A DNA stretch of 64,000 nt from Cichorium intybus (Eukaryota > Streptophyta > Magnoliopsida > Asterales > Asteraceae), in the NCBI GenBank assembly GCA_023525715.1, contig JAKNSD010000061.1:1-64000 (forward strand). The letters are read 5' to 3'. This document shows positions 56,917-64,000 of this stretch, in pieces. The position numbers and the translations under genes were made by a program. Position 1 is the first letter of the stretch. Each line of letters starts with the position of its first letter. The notes beneath the pieces are model-generated. The model worked only from the letters and a program-made list of their open reading frames with translations. It did no database searches and was not told where the DNA came from.

Positions 56917-57684
56917 ATGTCAACACCGGCCTCCACCTCCACCACTGCTGCCTCCACCGCCAGTCAACTGGTTTTTGCCCAAACCAATGTTTACTCCCAG
57001 TTCAGTTTCAAGCTTTCGGTTGATGGGTCCCGGTATAGGCTCTGGTGTCAGATTTTTTCTGATATGTGTAAAGGCGCCAAAGTGCATGGCCACATCACTG
57101 GGAAATCCAAACCCACCAGTGATGATGATGAAGACTGGTATGCAATTGATTCTCGCATCAAATCTTGGTTCTATTATACATGTGAAGCTAATCTCCTTCA
57201 AATCATTGCTAGTGATGATTGTACAGCTAAAAATCTTTGGGACAACCTTGTTGAATTCTTCTTAAATAACAAGATGTCTAGGATGCTGCAGTTACACGAA
57301 CAGTTCAGAAACACCAAGAAAGGCTCCATGTCAATCACTCAGTTTTGTCACACACTCAAAAACCTTGAGGATTCTCTCAAAGATTGTGATTCTAACATTG
57401 ATGAAGTCGAACTAGTCATGCAAATTCTAAGTCAACTCCCACCATCCTACCGAAGCATAGTTGATGTCATCACCAATCGGCTCCCCTTTCCCTCCTTTCT
57501 TAAAGCAAAGAACATGTTACTTGTGCATGAATCTCGTGAAGAAGCCACAGAAACTCCCACCGATTCGCCATCGTCCACAACCACCGCTTTGTACTCTCAA
57601 CAAAATCAACCCGGTCGGTCGAAAAAGACAAATAATAAAAATAAAAATAACAATCGGGGAGCTTCCAAAGGGGGGGGGGGGTAA
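56917..57684 (+). CDS. Copia-4 gag (UBN2-type), frame ends in a G12 run
   Basis: MSTPASTSTTAASTASQLVF, then LWCQIFSDMCKGAKVHGHIT, EQFRNTKKGSMSITQFCHTL and QILSQLPPSYRSIVDVITN: the retrotransposon gag (UBN2) fold. It ends in a basic Asn/Lys stretch and four glycines from the G run at 57670-57681 before TAA. No CCHC zinc knuckle follows. In a neighbouring frame the protein continues NSSALSTNLPAGNQGTQG, so the natural product runs on into pol if the G run were one base shorter. 255 residues as it stands. Confidence 0.85.
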   Translation: MSTPASTSTTAASTASQLVFAQTNVYSQFSFKLSVDGSRYRLWCQIFSDMCKGAKVHGHITGKSKPTSDDDEDWYAIDSRIKSWFYYTCEANLLQIIASDDCTAKNLWDNLVEFFLNNKMSRMLQLHEQFRNTKKGSMSITQFCHTLKNLEDSLKDCDSNIDEVELVMQILSQLPPSYRSIVDVITNRLPFPSFLKAKNMLLVHESREEATETPTDSPSSTTTALYSQQNQPGRSKKTNNKNKNNNRGASKGGGG

Positions 57685-60600
57685 TTCTAGTGCTTTGTCT
57701 ACTAACCTTCCTGCAGGTAATCAAGGCACACAAGGCACCTTCCCTGCTTACTATGGCGTCACAAATTCACCACCAGTCATGTTCCCTCTTCACAACAAGG
57801 CATACTTGGTCCGACTCCGCAACACCCGCCTGGCTACCCGCTGATCGTCGCCAATCAGCCACCACCACAGGCCGTCGGACAGCCACAGCAAGCCATCGGA
57901 CAGCCTACTGCCGCCCTCGGTCCACAGCCGCAACCCGCAAACCACCCGCCGCTGCTGTCCCCCTCTTTCGGTCAATCGCTGCTGCCCCATGGCAGCCCGT
58001 ACATGCTGCCAAACACTCATCTTCCCGCTCCTTACTCACCAGTTTACGCTCCACCGATGTATCAACAGCCGCCACCATCAGCTTTTGGTGGTCTTGGTCA
58101 ACAGCAACAACCTACGGATCTCGCCTCTGTCTTCCAAGCAATGTCTATCCAGCAACCTCAAGATACTAATCACTACATGGATTCCGGTGCAAGCTCGCAC
58201 ATGACATTTAATCAAGGTACAATGCTTTCTCTAACTCCATGTAAAACTAGTTCTATTATGGTTGGTAATGGTGCTTTACTACCGGTTAGCTACATTGGCC
58301 AAACTTTTCTTCCCTTTTCCAACAATCGGTTCAAACTTAACAATGTTCTCGTCTCTGACAAAATTGTTAAAAACCTTATCTCTGTTCGTCGTTTCTGTAT
58401 TGATAATTGGTCTGCTATTGAATTTGACCCGTTTGGTTTCACTGTCAAGGATTTTAAAACAGGTCAGTCTCTTCAGCGTTGTGATAGCCCAGGCTCTGAT
58501 CTTTATCCTGTTCTTCCCAACACTGCCACTTCTCCCACTGCTACTGCCCTTGCTGCTGTCACCCCTCACACGTGGCATCGACGTCTTGGACATCCCGGCT
58601 CATCTATCTTACAGTTTTTGCAATCTAGACACCTTATTTCTTGTTCTAGCAATAAACTTCCTTTATGTCATGCTTGTCAATTAGGAAAACATTGTCGTTT
58701 ATCTTTCTCTTCGTCTACTTCTAAAACTACTCGTGTGTTTGAATTAATCCATTCTGATTTATGGACATCTCCTGTGTTGAGCTTGAGTGGTTTTAAATAT
58801 TACGTGTTATTTCTTGATGACTTTTCTCATTTTTTGTGGGGTTTTCCGTTACGTGTTAAGTCGGATGTTTTTTCTATTTTTAAAAATTTCCGTGCCTACG
58901 TTCTCAATCAATTTAAAACTGACATACAATCGTTTCAATGTGATAATGGTCGCGAGTTTAATAATCAACCCCTTCTCGATCTCTTTAACACCAATGGAAT
59001 AAAAATTCGCTTCTCTTGTCCGTACACGTCTCAGCAGAATGGCAAGGCCGAACGCACCATTCGCACCGTCAACAATGCTCTGCGAACCTCCCTTCTTCAA
59101 GCCTCCCTTCCACCCAAGTTCTGGGTTGAAGCACTTCACTGTGCTGCTCACACTTTCAATCTCCTTCCCACTACAACTCTAAACTACAAATCTCCGTTTG
59201 AGATTCTTTTTGGTTCTTCACCAACATATCATCATCTTCGCGTGTTTGGTTGTCTCTGCTATCCTAACACTTCTTCAACCTCCCCTCACAAACTTGCCCC
59301 TCGCTCGACTGCCTGTCTTTATCTTGGTCCCTCCTCGGATCATCGAGGGTATCGCTGTCTCGATCTTATCACTCAAAGGGTGATCATCTCTCGTCATATT
59401 ACCTTTGATGAAGACCACTTCCCGTACCCTGACTTTCACTCTCCTCCGCCCGCCGTGGACTATGATGTTTTCACTCCCGACGGGGATTTCCCCTCGATAC
59501 CTCTCTCCCCTTTCCCCACCCCTGTCGACGATGCTACCCCCCCCCCCCCCGCCTCCTACCGACCCGACCACTGTACTCCCTCCGGCTACCAGCCCCGCGG
59601 TTCCCTCCGACGCTCCCTCGTCCTCTACGGTTCCCACCCAATCTGCCGGACATCCCATGGTCACTAGGTCTCGGACAGGTTCCCTTCGGCCTAGACAAAT
59701 TTTCAACCTTTCTGCCACTTCTGATATCTCTCCCCTTCCAAAATCCACGGCTCAAGCTATGTGCGATCCTCACTGGCGAGCTGCCATGGATGCAGAAATG
59801 TCGGCTCTTCTTTCAAACCACACTTGGGAACCGGTTCCCAAACCTCCCTCTGCTAACATCGTTGGCTGTCGCTGGCTGTATCGTCATAAATTTGACAGTG
59901 CTGGTCGCCTTGATCGGTACAAAGGTCGCCTTGTTGCTCAAGGGTTCTCTCAACAGGCGGGTCTCGACTTTGATGATACCTTCAGCCCTGTTGTCAAACC
60001 TGCCACCATTCGGACTGTTCTCAGCATCGCTGTCTCAAAGCATTGGCCTATTCATCAACTTGATGTTAAAAATGCTTTCCTCCATGACGATCTTGCTGAA
60101 ACTGTCTTTATGCGTCAGCCACCTGGCTACGTTCACCCGCAATTTCCCAATCATGTGTGTCGTCTAAAGAAAGCTCTTTATGGTCTTAAACAGGCCCCTC
60201 GTGCCTGGTACCAGCGGTTTTCCGTCTACATCTCCTCTATTGGTTTCCGCAGCAGTAAATCTGATATCTCTCTTTTCACCTACCACCATGGTTCTGACAC
60301 TATCTACCTTCTCCTTTATGTCGATGATATCATCATCACCGCCTCCTCTCCCTCTCTCATTGCTCACGTGATAAAGCGCCTATCCTCTGAATTTCCTATG
60401 TCTGACATTGGTCAGCTCTCTTACTTTCTTGGCATTGCTGCTACTCGCAGTTCTACGGGACTGTTTTTGTCTCAAACTGCCTTTGCTCAGGAGATTCTTG
60501 CTCGTGCAGAAATGTCTGACTGCAATCCTTGTAGCACCCCGACTGACACGAAACCAAAGCTCTCTGCTGATGGAGATCCCGTCCCTGACCCCACTCTCTA

Positions 60601-61282
60601 TCGCAGCCTCGTTGGAGCTCTCCAATATCTGACCTTTACTCGGCCAGATATCTCGTATGCTGTCCAACAGATCTGTCTCTTTATGCATGATCCGCGGATT
60701 CCGCATCTCCTTACCCTTAAACGCATTCTGCGTTATCTTAAAGGCACCTTGATGCATGGCATTCATATTCGTCCGTCAGTCGTCGATCGCTTGGTCTCGT
60801 ACTCTGATGCTGACTGGGCTGGCTGTTCTATGACACGTCGGTCCACATCCGGGTTCTGTGTATATCTTGGTGACAATATCATATGTTGGTCCTCCAAACG
60901 TCAGCACGTTGTTTCTCGTTCAAGTGCCGAAGCTGAGTATCAGGGGGTAGCCAATGTTGTGGCTGAAGCTGCTTGGCTTCGAAATCTCTTACTCGAGCTT
61001 TCATGTCCTCTCTCTCGTGCCACCGTTGTCTTCTGTGATAATGTCAGTGCCATGTATTTAGCCTCAAACCCGGTACAGCACCAACGTACCAAGCATGTGG
61101 AAATTGATTTACATTTCGTTAGGGAACGCGTTGCGATTGGTCACGTGCGAGTTTTGCATGTTCCATCGGCTTATCAGTATGCAGATATATTTACAAAGGG
61201 CCTTCCATCACAATTGTTTTTGGATTTTAGAAATAGTTTGAGTGTTAGAGAACCTCCCGCTCAAACTACGGGGGTGTGTTAG
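57685..61282 (+). pseudogene. Copia-4 pol, complete domains but frameshifted
   Basis: A linker in frame 2 returns to frame 1 near 57788 (a one-base loss). The frame through 58003-59560 carries protease MDSGASSHMT (about 58178), integrase HHCC (WHRRLGHPG ... CHACQLGK) and core (HSDLWTS, DDFSHF, CDNGREFNN, QNGKAERTIRT). The C14 run at 59537-59550 shifts the frame. The second half to 61282 has RT (VGCRWLYRHKF, QLDVKNAFLH, LLLYVDDIIIT) and RNase H (SYSDADWAG, SSAEAEYQGV, CDNVSAM), ending before the polypurine tract. All catalytic motifs are present, so damage is limited to the shifts. One or both homopolymer lengths may be sequencing errors. Confidence 0.85.
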
Positions 61283-61412
61283 ACTTTATTTATTGTTTAG
61301 TCCTCCTTATATTATTGTATATAGTTTAGGGGCTTTTGTGTAACTTTGTAATCTATTTATACTGATATCAATACAACGTAAACCCTACGAGGGTTTTCCA
61401 CAATATCAAACA
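61277..61412 (+). repeat. Copia-4 3' LTR
   Basis: 136 bases, one visible substitution relative to the 5' LTR. The polypurine tract ACTACGGGGGTG abuts it at 61265-61276. Confidence 0.93.
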
Positions 61413-61984
61413 CTATCATCTATTTCAGCTTAAGTTCCAGCAATCCATCCAAGGGGCCTAACATAGACCCCAATGGAACACACACGAGACTTGTAAACAC
61501 TACCATGAAATCCCCCAAACGAAGACTTTGGACTGAAATTATACACAAAGTTCGGAAGCGAGCCCTTAATAACATTTCCAAAGGGTTCAAACATACGTTT
61601 GTTGGTCTTCAACGTAATGAAACCAATTTTTTTGCGCCATATTGACCACTTACAGAAGTCAAATACTCCCCTGGGTCATCAATCGTCGCCTGCAGTTTAA
61701 ATTCCCGAAAATAAAAACTGCTTTTAATTAGTTGAATCAAAGTTATAGAGAGATGAGTAGATGGACATGGTGAAAATTACGATATCAAACTTCAATCCAG
61801 AGGGTTTTCCATGGACTTGTCTCTTGTGAAGGAAGCATTTTGCCATTTACATCGGACACAAACTGGATTGAATAGACCGTGTGTTCTCCCTATGAAATTA
61901 GAGTTTGCACGATTTTAGTCTTGCCATCGTCGTCCCAAATGATCCTTTCATTTCGTTAGGACCCAACTGCAACATGTTTTCCAT
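61413..61984 (-). pseudogene. Jacalin-related lectin pseudogene (copy C), interrupted by Copia-4
   Basis: From ATG 61984 the minus strand follows copy B (MENMLQLGPNEMKGS), but a lost base after GGATCA shifts the frame and TCATAG adds a stop in exon 1. Exon 2 retains EYLTSVSGQYGAKKL, loses bases around TTTCATTACGTTGAAG, and regains KTNKRMFEPFGNVIKG and SFGGFHGSVYKSR. An early TAA comes after GWIAGT. The acidic C-terminal tail is cut by Copia-4, and its remaining end lies at about 56350-56404. The upstream DNA retains a TATA (CTTTTATATATATTTC, about 62052-62067) that copy B has lost. Not functional. Confidence 0.88.
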
Positions 61985-62452
61985 TTGATAGAGACTAAAA
62001 GATGCTTCAGGTTGTTAGTTTTCAAAGCCCAACTTTAAGTTGTTGGCATTCTTGAAATATATATAAAAGTTCGCGGGGGCTAATAGTAATCGATTTGTAG
62101 CTAGTAGCAGGAAGTCGGTAACCAGTATCCAGTAATTGACGGCTGGAAGCTGATAGCTGATAGCTGTAGCTTTTATTTGTGCAGAAGTATTCGGCATAAT
62201 TAGCTGTTAGTTTTTAAAAATATAAAATAATATGAAAATTAAAAGCTAAAAAAGCTAAAAGCTCCTAAAAACTATTTGAAATAAAAGCTAGAGACTTCTA
62301 CTGTCGAACACGCATGATGTTTAAATTAACTTTAACTAATAATTAAATATTTCTCATTTAATTTTTCGTTTTTTTAAACACGTTATGTTTTTATACGAAA
62401 TATTTTAAGGATATCGTTAATCAAAGCTTTTGTTGTTAAGTATTATGATGAC
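61985..62452. repeat. Upstream region of lectin copy C, with TATA and MITE
   Basis: Matches 29850-30300, including the small GCTAAAAAAGCT MITE (about 62185-62313), and stops at TATTATGATGAC (62452), where the hAT element begins; block B continues with ATGATTTGTAATG. Confidence 0.75.
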
Positions 62453-62603
62453 CAGTGGCGGATCTAGGATTTATAAACATTGGGGGCACAAAAATACTAA
62501 ATTAAATTTTTTTCCAAGTCGGGTCAAAATAGTTATGAATATCGGTAAGTCAGAAACAAAGTTACATTACAAAAACATGTTTAAACAAATACTATAATTG
62601 TCC

Positions 62604-63403
62604 TCAACGACTTGCCATCTCGTGGAAACGATCAATTACAACTTCATTTGTAACCTTAGCTAATTCTTCTTTTTCAACGGCACAAATCAAAGCACAATTC
62701 AAAAAATCATCGCCCATCCGATTCCTTAAATCCGATTTCACAAGCTTCATGGCCGAAAAACATCTCTCAACTGTCGCTGTTGCAACGGGCAAAACCAATG
62801 CCAACTTTACTAGTCGATACACCAAGTAATAAGAAATGTGTTTTCTTGTTTCCACCATGACTCTAGAAAGATCGGCGATTCCATTCAAGTTAGAAAACCG
62901 GCTTTATAATGATGTTGATTGTTGATGTCGGTATTTTGTCTTCGGTTTCTTGCATAATTTTCCGACATGTCTACTTTTGTAATTTCATACTTTTCACAAA
63001 AAGCATATACTTCCTCTAAAAGATCCTCAAACCCATCATCTCTAATCCTTTGCAATTTTTTCTTTGTCATTTCTACCAATGAAACCGCTTTAACTATGTC
63101 TTGATCTTTTCTTTGAAGAGCTTGAGATAACATATTTGTAACCTCTAAAATTCGCAACATTAGGTGTAAATAAAACACAAAATCAAATGTTTCGAAATAC
63201 AAAGTAACACCATGTGCTTGGTTCCGACTAACTCCATTTTTACCTTCCTTTGCAACATATTCAAGGACGTTAAGAACCTCCGGAAATAAAGAAACCAAAC
63301 TTGACATTGTTTTATAATGAGAAATTGGAATAGAAGTACCAATATCGGGTGTTGATGTTGATGAAGATGGACATGATGTTTTCCTTTTGTAGTAATTTTC
63401 CAT
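62604..63403 (-). pseudogene. hAT transposase (zinc-finger MYM-type-1-like), internally deleted
   Basis: ATG 63403 gives MENYYKRKTSC, a Ser-rich stretch and FETFDFVFYLHLMLRILEVT, QDIVKAVSLVEMTKKKLQRI and CEKYEITKVDMSENYARNRR, a pre-catalytic segment. At about 62888 the frame slips and passes directly to LNGIADLSRVMVETRKHI and LPVATATVERCFSAMKLVKS, the hAT dimerisation domain, ending MASR-stop. The N-terminal zinc finger and most of the RNase H-like catalytic region are absent, so at least two internal deletions occurred. It cannot be a working transposase. Confidence 0.8.
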
Positions 63404-63454
63404 TTTTCTGTCAAAATAAGAGATATACACAAATACACAATAACAATTAATCAA

Positions 63455-64000
63455 CTAATTTAATTTTCACAAACTAAATAACATTATGTATGATTTATCT
63501 AATCTATTAAATAAATAATGAAACATCAGTTAACAAATAACAAGTATATAACTATTAATTAGAAATTTAGGGTTTATAATATTAAAATAAAGAATAAGGT
63601 TACCTTACCTAGAATAAAATAAAGAAATTGAAAGCTCTCTTGAATCTTGAACTTGAATGTTGACCAAACTCCAAAGGAATCAAAGAAAAAAAATAAAGAT
63701 GAAAATGTTGGCTTTGCTGTGTGTCGCTGAAAGAAGATAGAGGAGGGAAAAGAAAATGGGGAAAAAAGGGAGCTTTTGTTTCTTGTGTTTCCCAATTCCC
63801 AGCAAAGTATACGTCCACTTGCTCTATCAAGAAAAAAGCTTTTGGACTCAATTAAAATATTTAGCCCATAGTGCCCCCAATAAATGAAGTCCACTAACAT
63901 ATAAATATATTTGGTTGGGGCCTTTTATATTGCATAATTTTTTTGACCCAAAATTAACCATATCTAACAAATAATTTTTGAAGTCATTGGGGGCACCTCC
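63455..64000. other. hAT 5' untranslated and subterminal region
   Basis: AT-rich leader of the transposase gene (minus orientation) with a pyrimidine/purine-biased patch at 63660-63770 and GGGGGCAC-type subterminal words. The open frames here are low-complexity and not conserved motifs. Confidence 0.5.

Larger units (their letters stand above)
56405..61412 (+). mobile_element. Copia-4, short-LTR Ty1/Copia (Ale-like), TSD CTATC
   Basis: LTRs 56405-56540 and 61277-61412 are only 136 bases and differ at one base that I can see (GGGGCTCTTG against GGGGCTTTTG). Duplications CTATC lie at 56400-56404 and 61413-61417; the lectin gene at 29290 shows the unoccupied sequence. The primer site TGGTATCAGAGCC starts at 56541; the polypurine tract CTACGGGGGTG precedes the right LTR. 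Very short LTRs and the RT/RNase H style suggest the Ale lineage (inference). The polyprotein is complete but shifted at three points, two of them in homopolymers. Confidence 0.95.
62453..64000 (-). mobile_element. hAT element, internally deleted, right end outside window
   Basis: The left terminus CAGTGGCGGATCTAGGATTT is the typical hAT start in plants, with the subterminal word CATTGGGGGCAC repeated at 62480 and, at the window's end, near 63985. The inverted form GTGCCCCCAAT at 63872 is a further subterminal copy. The 8 bases ATGATGAC (62445-62452) are the likely left target duplication. The transposase gene on the minus strand retains the start and C-terminus only, so the element is nonautonomous. 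The right terminus and second duplication lie beyond 64000. Confidence 0.75.

Noticed and set aside
58279..58593. Antisense frames over Copia-4 (also 59275-59773, 60380-60766)
   Set aside because: Shadow frames opposite a clear plus-strand polyprotein; Gly/Arg richness mirrors Pro-rich linkers.

Overview
This is nuclear DNA of a flowering plant, almost certainly a eudicot. It is AT-rich, full of nested LTR retrotransposons whose primer sites match plant initiator tRNA-Met, and carries MITEs, hAT, Mutator-like and PIF/Harbinger remnants, an intron-bearing jacalin-lectin gene and DUF1985 gene debris. The style of the Copia polyproteins fits a large repeat-rich genome such as an Asteraceae species, but that is inference. 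I see no tRNA, rRNA, CRISPR array, bacterial operon or viral genome.

Layout. 1-535 is a (TA)n tract, followed by a decayed DUF1985 gene (545-1559) and hairpin-rich minisatellites. 2340-3575 is a duplicated block split by a MITE, followed by a hAT 3' end. 7080-8851 is a solo LTR with a perfect target duplication. 9000-10350 holds a MITE and a jacalin-lectin fragment. 11053-19735 is an old Copia element arranged LTR-internal-LTR-partial internal. 19736-28019 is a PIF/Harbinger ORF1 relic split by a Copia element (20161-27571), whose own 5' LTR is split by another solo LTR. 29236-29849 is the only intact host-type gene, a two-exon jacalin-related lectin. 31483-31780 is a GC-rich element with perfect inverted ends. 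32663-34320 is a Mutator-like element with a 9-bp target duplication. 35179-53020 is one solo LTR stretched by two Copia insertions: a decayed one (35803-43397) and an intact young one (45283-52905) with a 1343-residue polyprotein. 56405-61412 is a Copia element with 136-bp LTRs, inserted in the last exon of a second, dead lectin copy (to 61984). 62453-64000 is a deleted hAT element running off the window.

How it fits together. The lectin gene with its flanking noncoding blocks occurs in at least three diverged copies on the minus strand (near 10.1, 29.5 and 61.7 kb), plus an orphan flanking block at 2.3-3.6 kb. The window therefore looks like an ancient lectin duplication cluster pulled apart by transposons. 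The paralogous blocks supply empty sites that date and confirm several insertions. All three TGTAA...TTACA elements are solo LTRs, whereas every Copia element keeps its interior. I found no new enzymatic or defence system. The most noteworthy signals are the nested architecture, a TATA-containing promoter deletion in the intact lectin copy, palindrome arrays shared between LTR families, and homopolymer frameshifts in the short-LTR Copia.
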